From Schistocerca nitens (taxonomy: Eukaryota; Arthropoda; Insecta; Orthoptera; Acrididae): 64,000 bases of DNA. Positions 47,490 to 59,106 of the stretch are shown piece by piece. Both the position numbers and the translations under genes were made by a program. Position 1 is the first letter of the stretch, and the number at the start of each line of letters is the position of its first letter. The stretch is taken from the NCBI RefSeq assembly GCF_023898315.1, contig NC_064615.1:10214501-10278500 (forward strand), given 5' to 3'. The notes beneath the pieces were generated by a model. It was not told the origin of the DNA, did not search any database, and worked only from the letters and a program-made list of their open reading frames with translations.

Positions 47490-48151
47490 AGAGGGTTGTC
47501 CAGAAAGTAAGTTCGGATCGGTCGTGAAATGAACACCACAGTGAAAACCCGATGAATCTTTGCACAGATGTGTTGGGTAGTGTCTCTAGTATGACCATCG
47601 ATCGCATCAAGACGCTCTTTTCAGTTGTGATCGCACTGTGAGCGAGTAAAGGTGCCTAGGACAACGACGTCTCCCGCCAAGCAGGAGGGCCCGCTGAGAG
47701 GCTTCGCCTTAATGAATGCAGCCCACCTAACACAACTGCCACGCACTTCCTTCTTCATGGCAATTCTCAGCCGCACTCTGCAGGGGCAGTGAAGACGCTC
47801 CTGCAGCCTTTTCGATAGGAAGTGTTCGATCAGCCACAACACAGCCCTAATTGGCTCGTCCTGAGTATCATCTCGGTTCGCATGAAATGCTGGATACGAA
47901 GACAACACTTGGGCGCAGACTGTGCGCTATAGACCAGCGTAGAGAACTATCGGAAAGCACAGGCGGCTGCCTTATATGACGATGGTGTTGGGAATTTGGT
48001 ATAACACTCCGTGAAATGTCTAAGTCGGAGCGGCGACTATGTATTGACTTTTCTGGATAGTGTAGCTAACTCTCGCAAATAAAATGTTTCTTATTTTCAC
48101 TGTGGTTTCCATTTAGCGACCGATCGGAACTTACTTTCTGGACAAGCCTCG
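47490..48151 (+). mobile_element. 662-bp internally deleted mariner, copy 2
   Basis: Same terminal inverted repeats (gtccagaaagtaagt) and same length as 26203-26864, with TA at 47488-47489 and 48152-48153. The shared interior includes ggcaatgaagacgctcctgca-like and agctaactgt-like blocks. The mariner C-terminal frame is more decayed here than in copy 1. Confidence 0.9.
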
Positions 48152-48645
48152 TACTATATCGGGCCTTGGCTGCGACACTCGGGTAAAAAACCTACGAAGC
48201 CTTCTCATAATACTACAGTGAAAGCGTACAAAATGAACTTCTTCGTAGCGTAGCAACGCGGGAAGACATGGAGGTAAGCAAGATTACTTCAGGCTGCTTA
48301 GGTTGGGCGTAGCTTGGCTTGGACGGGAGTAAAGAAGCCTGCCCGTTCGGCTGATAACGTATGGCGGCTTGCCTTCCTAGCTAACAGGCGAGCATGGGCA
48401 GGTTGAAAGCGGAATGTGTACACTGCTGCTAGCGCCACTCCCAGCGGACCTGGGACAGTGAGAGACGGAAGAAGCCAGTCACCTGTTCCGCTCGGAACGA
48501 GGCAACATCTCTCGGAAGCCAGCACCGTGACCGCAGGGGTCGGTCGGGAAGCCCGCAGCGTGTCGCCAATAGTCTATGCGGCGCGCGGGTGTGCTGGTTA
48601 ATGACAGTAGAGGTTGTCGGAAGCGGGCTGCTCTTGGAGGTTGCC
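48152..48645. other. Unassigned stretch, GC-rich in its second half
   Basis: GC content rises from about 48400 to 48640. The CpG-containing segment is not recognised as a repeat; no supported frame. Confidence 0.4.
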
Positions 48646-48848
48646 AGCCGGAGTGGCCGTGCGGTTCTAGGCGCTACAGTCTGGAACCGAGCGACCGCTA
48701 CGGTCGCAGGTTCGAATCCTGCCTCGGGCATGGATGTGTGTGATGTCCTTAGGTTAGTTAGGTCTAATTAGTTCTAAGTTCTAGCCGACTGATAACCTCA
48801 GAAGTTGAGTCGCATAGTCCTCAGAGCCATTTGAACCATTTTGAACCT
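48646..48848 (+). mobile_element. SINE-A, copy 7
   Basis: Plus strand: ccagccggagtggccgtgcg head, B-box-like ggttcgaatcc at 48709-48719, tail agccatttgaaccatt. Confidence 0.92.
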
Positions 48849-49242
48849 TTGAGATTGGGACAGAGGAGCCGCAGATACGGCGACGTACAGGGAAGCGAAT
48901 GACACAATTTCAGAGACTTTCCTGGTCATGCAGGTATGATTTTATGTATTAAGGTGGTCCACTGATCGTGACCGGGCCAAATATCTCACGAAATAAGCGT
49001 CAAACGAAAAAACTGCAAAGAACAAACTTGTCTAGCTTGAAGGGGGAAACCAGATGGCGCAATGGTTGGGCCGCTGGAAGGCGCTGCCACAGGTCAAACG
49101 GATATCAACTGCGTTTTTTTTAAACATGAACCCCCATTTTTATTAAATATTCGTGTAGTACGTAAATAAATATGAATGTTTTAGTTGGACCACTTTTTTC
49201 GCTTTGTGATAGATGGCGCTGTAATAGTCACTAACATATGGT

Positions 49243-50647
49243 TCACAATTTTAGACGAACAGTTGGTAACAGGTAGGTTTTTTTTAAATTAAAATACAGA
49301 ACGTAGGTACATTTGAACATTATATTTCCATTGTTCCAATATGGTACTCGTACCTTTGTGTACTTATCATTTATGAGAACGCATGCTGTTACAGCGTCAT
49401 TAGCTGTAAATACCACATTAATGCAATAAATCCTCAAAATGATGTCCGTCATGCATTTGGCAATACGTGTAACGAGATTCCTCTCCACAGTGAGTATTTC
49501 GCCTTCCGTAATGTTCGCACATGCATTGACAATACGCTGACACATGTTTTCAGGTGTTGTCGGTGGATCACGATAGCAAATATCCTTCAAATTTCCACAC
49601 AGAAATAAATCCGGGGACGTGAGATCCGGTGAACATGCGGGCCATTTTATGGTGCTTCGACGACCAATCCACCTGTCAAACAAATGGTTCAAATGGCTCT
49701 GAGAACTATGGGACTTAACATCTGTGGTCATCAGTCCCCTAGACCTTAGAACTACTTATACCTAACTAACCTAAGGACATCACACACATCCATGCCCGAG
49801 GCAGGATTCGAACCTGCGACCGTCACCTGTCATGAAATATGCTATACAATACCGCTTCAACCGCACACTAGCTATGTGCCGCACATCCATCATGTTGGAA
49901 GTACATCGCCATTCTGTCATGCAGTGAAACATCTTGTAGTAACATCGGTAGAACATTACGTAGGAAATCAGCATACATTGCACCATTTAGATTGTCATTG
50001 ATAAAATGGGCGCCAATTATCCTTCCTCACATAATGCCGCACCATACATTAACCCGCCAAGGACGCTGATGTTCCACTTGTCGGAGCTATCGTGGATTTT
50101 CCGTTGCCCAATAGTGCATATTATGCCGGTTTACGTTACCGCTGTTGGTGAATGACGCTTCGTCGCTAAATAGAACGCGAGCAGAAAATCTGTCATTGTC
50201 CCGTAATTTCTCTTGTGGCCAGTAGCAGAACTCTACACGATGTTCAAAGCCGTCGCCATGCAATTCGTGGTGCGTAGAAATATGGTACGGGTGCAATCGA
50301 TGTCGATGTGGCATTCTCAACTCCGACGTTTTTGAGATTCCCTATTCTCGCGCAATTTGTCTGCTACTGATGTGCGGATTAACCGCGACAGCAGCCAAAA
50401 CACCTCCTTGAGCATCGTCATTTGTTGCGGGTCGTGGTTGACGTTTCACATGTGGCTGAACACTTCCTGTTTCCTTAAATAACGTAAATATCCGGCGAAG
50501 GGTGCGGACACTTGGATGATGTCGTCCAGGATACCGAGCAGCATACATAGCACACGTCCGTTGGGCATTTTGATCCCAATAGCCATACATCGACACGATA
50601 TCGACCTTTTCCGCGATTGTTAAACGGTCTATTTTAATACAGGTCAT
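49243..50647 (-). pseudogene. Mariner-like transposase (DD41D spacing), interrupted
   Basis: N-terminus MTCIKIDRLTIAEKVDIV at 50647, with an HTH region SVRTLRRIFTLFKETGS. First Asp: LFSDEASFTN near 50165. Second: YFQHDGCAAH near 49895. Third: SPDLTSPDLFLCG near 49610-49650. Skipping the SINE, 41 residues separate the second and third Asp, a spacing associated with the rosa/visitor mariner branch. Stops occur at about 50341, 50087 and in CAAHS-stop. The SINE at 49679-49823 splits it between FHDR and WIGRR. Confidence 0.9.
49679..49823 (-). mobile_element. SINE-A, copy 8, 5'-truncated, 9-bp target duplication
   Basis: Flanked by CACCTGTCA at 49670-49678 and 49824-49832. 145 bp, missing the A-box half of the tRNA-like head. 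Confidence 0.95.
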
Positions 50648-50999
50648 GTATCACAAAGCGAATACCGTCCGCACTGGGGGAATGTTACGTGATACCACGT
50701 ACTTACAGGTTTGTGACTATTACACCGTCTTCTGTCACAAAGCGAAAAAAGTGGTCCAACTAAAACATTGATATTTCTTTACGTACAACACGAATATGTA
50801 ATAAAAAATGGGGGTTCCTATTTAAAAAGACGCAGTTGATATCCGTTTGACCTATGGCAGCGCCATCTAGCGGGCCAACCATAGCGCCATCTCGTTTACC
50901 CCTTGAAGCTAGACAAGTTTCGTTCTTTGTAGTTTTTTCGATTGATGCTTATGTCGTGAGATATTTGGCCCGGTCACTATCAATGGACCACCCTGCTGT

Positions 51000-51110
51000 A
51001 TATAGACTGAAGCGGAGAGTGAAAATTTGTACCAAGGGCGGGAATCGAACCTTGATCTCCTGGTCGCTAGGCAGGTGCGATAGCCACTAAGCCACCTAGG
51101 CACAGATGTT
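51000..51110 (-). mobile_element. tRNA-derived SINE, family E, copy 1
   Basis: On minus: cctaggtggcttagtggct (A-box-like), B-box-like ggttcgattcc at 51042-51052 (reverse complement), then aaattttcactctccgcttcag. It shares the cgcttcagtctatata-like 3' block with the copies at 53838 and 54186. Confidence 0.75.
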
Positions 51111-51169
51111 CAAACAACTGCACATATTATCCAGGCACACCTCCCAGCTCAATCTGAATTCCCACTGCC

Positions 51170-51345
51170 GTGAGCCGGGCGAAGTGGCCGCGGGGTTAGA
51201 GACGCCATGTCACGGATTGCGCGGCCGCTCCCGCTGGAGGTTCGAGTCTTCCCTCGATCATGAGCGTATACGTTGTTCTTAGCATAAGTTAGTTTAAGTA
51301 GTGTGTACGTCTAGGGACCGATGACTTCATCAGTTTAAAACTAAA
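51170..51345 (+). mobile_element. tRNA-derived SINE, family C
   Basis: gggcgaagtggccgcggggt head with an A-box-like run, B-box-like ggttcgagtc at 51238-51247, and a body with gttcttagcataagttag and accgatgac. A degenerate relative occurs on minus at 52047-52155. Confidence 0.8.
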
Positions 51346-51354
51346 ACTCCTCCC

Positions 51355-51667
51355 GAACAGGCCATGAAGGCACAACGTCACCGACCGGCCGCCGTGTCAT
51401 CCTGAGCCCATAGGCGTCACTGGATGCGGATATGGAGGGGCATGTGGTCAGCACGCCGCTCTCCAGGCCGTATGTCAGTTTCCGAGGCCGGAGCTGCTAC
51501 TTCTCGATCAAGTAGCTCCTCAGTTTGCCTCACAAGGGCTGAGTGCACCCCGCTTGCCAACAGTGCCCGGCAGCCCAGATGGTCACCCATCCAACTGCTA
51601 GCCCAGGCGGACAGCGCTTAACTTCGGTGGTCTGACAGGAACCGGTGTTACCACTGCGGCAAGGCCG
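51355..51667 (-). mobile_element. 5S-rRNA-derived SINE
   Basis: On minus, the head (51667 downward, about 105 nt) reads like insect 5S rRNA. It starts gcaacggcc, then the A-box-like gaagttaagcgctg (near 51620) and the C-box-like ttggatgggtgacc (near 51580-51593), both parts of the 5S internal promoter. The body then contains ggagctacttgatcgag and gtgctgaccacatgcccc, ending near 51355 with a tttagtttt-type tail. Confidence 0.88.
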
Positions 51668-52046
51668 TTGCCACCTCATCAGTTTGGTCACTTAGAAATT
51701 CACACACATTTGAACATTTTCTCACTGCCCCTACTTTAGATTCCCCTGTTACACACGAACAGCATAATCCATGCGCTCGCTTTTCTGGCGTAACCACAAA
51801 CGCCGGAACGAAGATGCGGAACGCAAGACCAGAGAAGGCGGTGAGGAAACGGCGGCCAATGGTGCGCGGAATTGGGCCACGCCGCGCCAGGCCCGCCCCC
51901 TGGAAGACGACAATAAAGGTGACGCTCGTGCCGGCCTCTGTCGCGCAGGTCGGCCCCGAATCGCGGACGGCAGTTATCAGCGACGTGTCAGCTTCCAGGA
52001 ACTTTGTGTATAGCAAGAACAGTACTGCTTTCATGACGCCTCTTAC
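51668..52046. other. Unassigned GC-rich stretch
   Basis: Overlapping frames exist on both strands at 51648-52097, but with no recognised domain, so no gene is called. Confidence 0.4.
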
Positions 52047-52155
52047 TAGATGTTCAAATGTGTGTGAAATCTTATGGGACTTAACCGCTAAGGTCATCAG
52101 TCCTAAGCTTACACACTACTCAATCTAAATTATCCTAAGCAGAAACACACTCACC
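52047..52155 (-). mobile_element. SINE family C fragment
   Basis: tcaaatgtgtgtgaaatctt, tatgggacttaaccgc, ggtcatcagtcct and cccatgcc, in the order expected for a minus-strand tail. The tRNA-like head is missing. Confidence 0.75.
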
Positions 52156-52259
52156 CATGCCAGAATTGTGGGAAGGGCCAAGGGCTGAGGTCAGTTTCTG
52201 CTTCTACTTGTCATTTATTGTAATTTAATAACCTTTACAATCAAAGCGGCACATAGCCG

Positions 52260-52790
52260 AATCTTTACCGAATGCAACTCTTTCAAAGCTGAACGCCTCC
52301 AACAAGAAATCTTAACGAGAAAAAAAAATCCAATTAAGGTAGCAATAAAGTAATTCAAAAAACAACATATGCAAAGTGCAATACAAACGGCTGAGGGCGA
52401 CAATTAAATTCCAAAATTTCACAAAATATTACCATAGATCTTTAGAGGCAGAAGACCAACAAGAAATCTTAAAAACCAAAATATTCAATTAACATAGCAA
52501 TAAAGTAATTTAAAAATCAAAGAATCAATACAAGTGGCTGAGGGCCACAATTAAATTTCAAAACCTCAGAATATATTACCATACACCTTTAAAGGCAGTA
52601 GTCCAGCATGTTTAACAAGAAGAAATCTTAAAATCGACAAGATAAAAATCCAATTAAGATAGTAATAAAATAATTTAAAAAAGCAACATATGCAAGGTGC
52701 AATACCAATGGCTGAGGGCCACAACTAAACTTCAAAAATTTAAAATATATTACCACAATCTTTAAAGGCAGAAGGCCGCAGTGTTTAAGT
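52260..52790. repeat. Tandem array, ~155-180-bp units, about 3 copies
   Basis: Each unit has aagaaatcttaa, caattaa, caataaagtaatt, ggctgagggc, acaattaaa, tattacca and tttaaaggcagaag in that order. ggctgagggc occurs at about 52390, 52533 and 52712. No coding content. May be the subterminal region of an LTR element. Confidence 0.85.
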
Positions 52791-53837
52791 TGAAAGATAA
52801 ATTTAAAAATTAATTTTGCAAAATTTTAAAAGAGCAAGACAACTAACATTAAGTCTAAAATTTAAAATAGCTGACAACAGATAATTAAACACCAGTGGCA
52901 TTCAGAAAGCCTCCAGGGAGGTCGGTCTGCCCTCGTTCAGTTAGGTGGTGACCCCAGCTACACTTGATCCGTCGGAACGCAACCAGGGGACAGCCACGGA
53001 CCGACCGACACAACGACTTGCTTCCCGTTAATCAATACATGAGAAATCAAACCGGCAATGCTACAAACGTGGTAATCCACAATGGAGTATGTATTAGCTG
53101 TCAAAATTACACACCATGTTGGACAGTGACAACAGGAGAGGAAAAGACGCCGCCTGAAATTACGTCAGTGCCGATGGCAGGTAACGGAAACACTAACGGC
53201 CACAAGACAGAAAATTCCACTGGTGCACTCAAATCGTAGTCGACCAAAATAGTTAATTGCACCGCATGGCGGCTAAATCTCAGCAGTAGAACCACTCGGT
53301 GTTGCTCACCGGAAAACCTCCCCAACAGCAAACCACCGAAGCGAACCATCACAACATAAATAGACATGGCTTGGGTAGTAGAAACCAATACTCAACTTTG
53401 ACGTCCTGGGTCTGCGAACCACGAAGCTCGTAGCGGTCGGACAGCTCCACACACGCTCCGACACTGCGCAGGGACCGCCAGCAGCCCCAGCCGACTGCAC
53501 CGCGCGGTGGTAACTTCCCTCGTCCGCAACAACCGACCGACTCACCCCAGACCTCCTTGCCGGAAACTATATGCAGCAAACCAAAGATGGTACACGGTGC
53601 AAACATCGATACACATCACTGCTGCCACACGTAGAAGGCAGAAGAACCACGACGTAACCGCGACAAGGGAGGGAAACCAAACACAGATAGATGGCGAAGT
53701 TCAGGAAAACGCATAGTTGGGAAACAGCACGGTTCAGTGTTATTTGTTTGAAAATGTTGCATAGCCTTCCGAGAACGCTACATCCCATAGGCACCCTACT
53801 GGCGACGAGTGGGCAACACCCTACACTTGCGTGAACC
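52791..53837. other. Unassigned stretch
   Basis: Open frames on both strands at 53100-53840 but no recognised domain. Composition becomes CG-rich around 53420-53520. Confidence 0.4.
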
Positions 53838-53945
53838 ACTGTGGCAAGATGGCTTAGTGGTTATCGCACCTGCACAGTAAGCAGGAGACCTGAGATCGAC
53901 TTCCGGCCTTGGTACAGTTTTCCCCTACCGCTTCAGTCTATATAC
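53838..53945 (+). mobile_element. tRNA-derived SINE, family E, copy 2
   Basis: A-box-like atggcttagtggttatcgc, degraded B-box (agatcgacttcc), then cgcttcagtctatatac. Confidence 0.75.
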
Positions 53946-54185
53946 ATAGAATCACATCTGTGTGAGACCAGTAAACTCTCTGAAATTGTGTCGTTTCATC
54001 TGGATAAGTACCTCCACCTCGATTTCAGGCTGGATCCCCCATTTACGTTCGATGCTGAGGTGCTGTTCCAACATGGAGAGCGTCGGCAATTCTCTTGGCG
54101 TATAAGGGGGAATTTCAGGTAGTATGAGGCGGAAGTGAGAATCTGGATCGAGAATGGATGTGTGCCAGGGTAAACCGTGCTGAAC

Positions 54186-54292
54186 CTAGGTCGCTTAGTG
54201 CCTAACGCACCTGCCAAGTAACGCGAGACCCGGATTCGATTCCCGGCCTCGGTGGAAATTTTCAGTCGTCGCTTCAGTCTACACACATAAAC
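54186..54292 (+). mobile_element. tRNA-derived SINE, family E, copy 3
   Basis: A-box-like gtcgcttagtgcctaacgc, B-box-like gattcgattcc, then cgcttcagtctacacac. About 350 bp from copy 2 in the same orientation. Confidence 0.75.
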
Positions 54293-54469
54293 ACTGAGGA
54301 GCCTCCGCCGGTAACCACGGTGCGAGCGGCTGACGAGTCGAAAGGCCGAGAATACAGTTCAAGAGTGAACGTAGAAAAACCCAACTGAATCTGAGGTCCG
54401 CTTTTATGATTTATTGTTAAGTAAGAGTGTTTGAAAACTGTTTTTTATTTTGTCATTGTGCGCTTCGCA

Positions 54470-56785
54470 CTAGGGGCGTGCAATTAGTACCGGAACACTT
54501 TTATGTCTCGACCAATTTCTGTTGGAAAAATGCGGAATTTCTTGTGAGCATTGTGGAATATTCCTGCTTCAGCCCCTATGGTTTCATGAAGTACCAATAA
54601 CCGCCTATTGTTGGCGTCTGTAGCGGAAGTGCGTCCCAGGCGTGAGCTGTTATTGAGACTCCTTTGGCAGAAAACCAGAGTGTCGCAGATATTCGTAAGC
54701 ACTTGCGTAATGGTTACGGAAACCTTGCAGTGAACGGAAGTGCGGTGAGTCTTTGAGCGAGGCGTCTGTCATCGCAACAAGCTAGCGCATTCCTGCCAGA
54801 TCCCCTGCGTGCCCTCAGGAAACTGAAGGAACAGCTTCAGCGTGTTCGTCGCCACGAAAATGAAAACGAACTTTTTCCTTTGTAACGCCGGAAATGCATA
54901 TCCTCCTATTTCCATCTATTGCACTGCAAATTTTTTTCCTTATTTTGTTACCTGAATATATGACGTTTCTGTGTCTTTCTATATTGTAATTGTTTTACTA
55001 TTTGTATATATACGCATTTATGTCGATGTATAATTGGATTGTTGTGTAAAGATTATTTGTATTTTCACGCTGGGCCTGGCCTAGGGAAACTATGCTATCG
55101 AACCATTACATCGATAGGTCGTGTGGAGAACCAAAGTGTTTAGGATCTTTAGTAGTGTTAACTCTGCCGCGTGGAGCGCGGGCAGAGCAGAGGGAGTCTG
55201 GCTGGGGTGGTGCAGTGGAGCAGGTGTGTTGTGTGAAGCTCCCGCGAGTTGCCGCGCTTTCGGGGTTTGGCAGCATGCAATTGCGCTCGACTTGCGATGA
55301 TAGTTTCTGACACGGTGTAACGGACGGGAAGCATTAGCTGGCGCACATCAAGAGCCCGTTTCGCATGGTGACCGTGTCGAGAAGAAGGCGCGCCAACATC
55401 CAGCTTCTGCAACAGCGACGGCCGACGATGAGTGACTGTCGCCACCTCCTCGATCGACGGCTTCAAACCTTCAATCAGCCAACAAGGAAGACTGGAAGCA
55501 CGTAAAGTTTTAGACCTGTATGGCAGACCTCAGCTTTTCAAACTTTTAAAATTGTTGCATCACAAAATTACAGCAACTTAGCATGAACCTTTGTTGCTCA
55601 TTGTCCCAATTGCATTGCCAAGCAGGGTCCCTTCCTTTTCCGAAATGAGCCCGAGTGTCGTTGAAATTCAAACGCCAGCATCATTCGATTTCACTGCTTT
55701 AATTTCAACGTTCAGTTAAGGTATTCATAGCTGGCTACAATATTTAGATTGCACAAGCACAAATTAAGAGTGCGAGTTTTGTTACCGTATTTTTAGTTAC
55801 CTGTGACTGCAGCTCAGCTTGGTACGTACTAAATTTTACTATTGTCAATTGTTCAGAATCATTTAATTCAAGTTCAAAGTTAAATCTCTTATTTCTAAAT
55901 TGCGTAGATTCAAGTAGCTTTTGAAATGATTGTTGAGGTAGTCCAAGACTTACCGTATCGTACTGAGTTTCGATGTGCTTCAGAAAGAAAGCTCACTATT
56001 AACTTCAGTCACTAAATTAACTTTCGATTTTCCGGTTTTATTAATTCTTTTGCTAAATTAAGTCAGAGTGTAGCGAAATTTATTACTTCTGACAAACTTT
56101 CAGTTTTCACACTACACGTGTCAACCTTCAGTTGCCACGCTTCTAGTGCTAATTATGTGTGTAATAACCTCTCCTTTTCAGTTACTAAAGTAATTGTCCT
56201 TAGGACTGGCGACCGTAATTTCCCCCAAATCTCAAATATCTAATTACCGCTAGTTAATTGTTGACGTAACGGCCGCACATTTACTTTCTTTATTAACTTT
56301 ACCCCTTTTCAAAATTAATTTCCACCAGTTTCATTTGCATTTTTCCTTTCACATAGATGTAACCCTTTCCTCCCTCTTTACCGACAAATTAACTTCGGTG
56401 ACGATTGCTGTTCCCAAATTTCCATTAGGTACACGCGGTTTAATTTTTCACTGTCATTAAGGTCGATAAGCGAGGGGGAGGTTACACCTTCTCTCGAACC
56501 TTCCGACTTCCATCTCTTCGGCCCAGTGAAGGATGATCCCCGCGGGATGCAGTACGTGTATGATGAGGGGGTTGCTGGTGCAGCAAGACGTAGGCTCTAG
56601 TAGAGTGTTACCGAGCTGGAATACACGCCCTCCCAGTAAGACCGTCACATTGACTTCAGATTACGTTGAAAAATAGGGTTTTTTAGCCAAACTAGTGAGG
56701 AATAATGCAGTGTATTGTAATCCTGAATAAAGCCAACCTGATTTCAGAAAAAGAATACATTGCATTGCCTCCTGAACGCACCTCG
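54470..56785 (+). mobile_element. Mariner family M copy 2, deleted, split by a solo LTR
   Basis: Right end gaacgcacctcg followed by TA (56786-56787); left end aggggcgtgcaattag near 54471. Plus strand: 54484-54850 holds the 5' part, the sequence then jumps to a late coding part (ctcaggaaactgaaggaac at about 54817), so the core is deleted. After the LTR the C-terminal block (aaccttccgacttccatct, SPDLAPSDFHLF by sense) is present, then the UTR with ataaagccaacct. Same family as 8123-8945. Confidence 0.88.
54881..56486 (+). mobile_element. Solo LTR, family X, copy 2
   Basis: 1,606 bp, TGTAAC...GTTACA ends, flanked by CCTT at 54877-54880 and 56487-56490. Colinear with 44135-45779 over its whole length. 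The main length difference is the TA run (short here). No gag or pol. Confidence 0.93.
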
Positions 56786-56787
56786 TA

Positions 56788-57724
56788 CAATTTTTCCAAT
56801 GTGTGTCACCATCCTGGGGCCACATTCATAGACTCCAAGCAAGGGCCACGCGTTGCGTGAGTGGAATTAATTATTTCTTGTCAGCCGTTGGTAGGGAAAC
56901 TGGACAAACGTTGAATGAAGTGAGAAAGTCGAGGGTTGAAAATATTACTAGGGAGTTCTTACTAGGAACTTGCGTGCAGGGTAGCTGGACGGATGTACCT
57001 ACAATTTGAATTTAGAACACGCATGTTGCCTGTACTCTGAGGCTGCCTGCAATATTTTATGTTACATTTATTGCTGGGCATGGCGCAGTGTTCTGCCCGG
57101 TCACTGCCTGGTACAGGAAAGGCAGGGCCAACTTGGAACCTATTTGTATTTTGTGCTTGCTGTACTATTGGCCAAGTGGCCTAGTACTATGAACTGGTTG
57201 TCTTCTTCCTGTTGCCCCCCCCCCCCTCCCCCAGTTTTATTGTAACTAGAACAGTTTTAATTTCTAACACTTTTGCCGTCAATCTGAAGAAATTTTAATT
57301 CAATTTTTGAGTTTTTCTAATAACCATGCCTCAGGAATTATAACTTGGTCACTTATATACCTTCAGTTTGTCAGTTCTCGAGGAATATGTTTTTGGGTTA
57401 ATACTGTTTGTGAAACTAAGCCTACGCGCGTAGAACTTCCAGTCTGAAGCCCTCTCTACCCAAACCCTACACTACAAATAGGAAGGAGTCCAGGGATTTT
57501 CGTTTCACCTCCTTTACGTCCAGAAAATGTTTCGCTGTTTAGGTGCTTTAGAATCCTAGAAAACAACAAAAATCACAGGTGGCTCAATTCGGTTAGCAAA
57601 GTGTGTGTAAAGTCGTTGTTTTTTGCAGACGATTGTCTGGATGTGTGAAAGTCATAACTATCCTCGTGGAGAAGTTAATTCTCTGATCGTTACAAGCAGT
57701 TTGTTTTCTTCTACTGTGCATCAT
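56788..57724. other. Unassigned stretch
   Basis: A C-run lies at about 57215-57232. No supported feature. Confidence 0.4.
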
Positions 57725-59106
57725 ACCCGTGGTTTGGGGTTGCATCTCTGATTAGTAATCAAAACTTCCTCTGTCCCGGGTTCGAAACCAGCCACCGTTT
57801 AAACTCTGATTAACAACCAGCATTGACGGCCGAAGACTTCCAGTATAAGAAGTCACACTCATTCTGCCAACGGCCTTGTCAAAGAGGGCGGAATAACGGA
57901 CAGAGAATCACAGCACACTTTTGTCCTTGTGGTGGGATACTGCCCCTAAAGCCGGAAGAATCAGCAATGATCAACCTCATGAGGATACAGAAGGCACTGG
58001 AAACCACTGCATTACAGCCACATAGCGTGTATCCACAGGACATGTGACCTGTAATTGAAAAAGTGTAAGGATGATCTCTCCATTGACTAAAGATTCCGGA
58101 ATAGGCCCCCATTCGGATCTCCGGGAGGGGACTGCCGAGGGGGAGGTGACCATGGGAAAAAGTTTGAATAGCCAACGAAAGGAAAAGGATAACATTCTAC
58201 GAGTCGGGCAGTGGAATGTCAGAAGCTTGAACGTGCTAGGGAAGCTGGAAAATCTGGAAAGATAAATGCAAGGCTCAATCTAGATATAGTAGGGATTAGT
58301 GAAGCGAAATGGAAAGAAGACAAGTATTCATGGTCATACGAGTATAGGGTAATATTAACAGCCGCAGATGGTATAAAGGAAGAAGAACTCTATATGAATA
58401 GGACGTAGGGCAGAGAGAGATGTTACTGTGAACAGTTAAGTGACAGAATTCAGTTGGATTACATCACGGTCAGACAGAGATACCGAACTCAGATACTGGA
58501 TTGTAAGGCTTACCAAGGAGCAGATACAGACTCAGTTCACATTGTAGTAGTGATGACGAGAAGGCTGAAGTTATAGAGATTAGTCAGGAAGAATGAATAC
58601 GCGAAGAAGTGATATGCAGGACTACTAAGAAATGACGAGATACGGTTGAAGTTCTCTAAGGCTACAGATAAAGCAATAAGGAGGAGCTCAGTAGGCAGTA
58701 GAATTGAAGAGCAATGGACATCTCTAAAAAGGACAATCACAGAAGTTGGAAAGAAAAGCATAGGTACAAAGAAGGCAACTGCGAAGAAACGACGGGTAAC
58801 AGAAGATATACTTTAGTTGATCGATGAAACAACGAAGTTCAAAAATGTTCAGGGAAATTCAGGAGTACAGAGATAGAAATCGCTGAGGAATGAAATAAAT
58901 AGGAAGTGCAGGGAAGCTAAGGCGAAATGGCTGCATGTGAAATGTGAAGAAATCAAAAAAGAAATGATTGTCGGAAGGGCTGACTCAGCATGTAGGAGAG
59001 TAAAATTTAAAGCAAGGGTGATAACATTAAGAGCGCAACGGGAATTCCGCTGTTAAATTCAGAAGAGAGAGCGGACAGGTGGAAAGGGTACACTGAAGGC
59101 ATCAAT

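Larger units (their letters stand above)
48951..50994 (-). mobile_element. Mariner-like element with ~200-bp or longer terminal inverted repeats
   Basis: Left end 48951-49150 and right end 50795-50994 are inverted copies (ggtggtcca, gtgaccgggccaaatat, ctagcttgaaggggg, gatatcaactgcg). Weaker inverted similarity continues inward to about 49260/50690. A SINE-A sits in the transposase. Exact ends and target duplication not resolved. Confidence 0.9.

Noticed and set aside
51771-52128. Overlapping Arg/Ala-rich frames as genes
   Set aside because: They occur on both strands of a GC-rich patch, as expected by chance; no motif.
52260-52790. CRISPR-like array
   Set aside because: Units are long, diverged and have no short identical repeats with unique spacers; the genome is eukaryotic.
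53100-53840. Gag- or env-like frames
   Set aside because: Several overlapping frames on both strands, none with a zinc knuckle, protease or other signature.
44135-56486. One 12-kb LTR retrotransposon with two 1.6-kb LTRs
   Set aside because: Each LTR has its own different target duplication, and no gag or pol lies between them.
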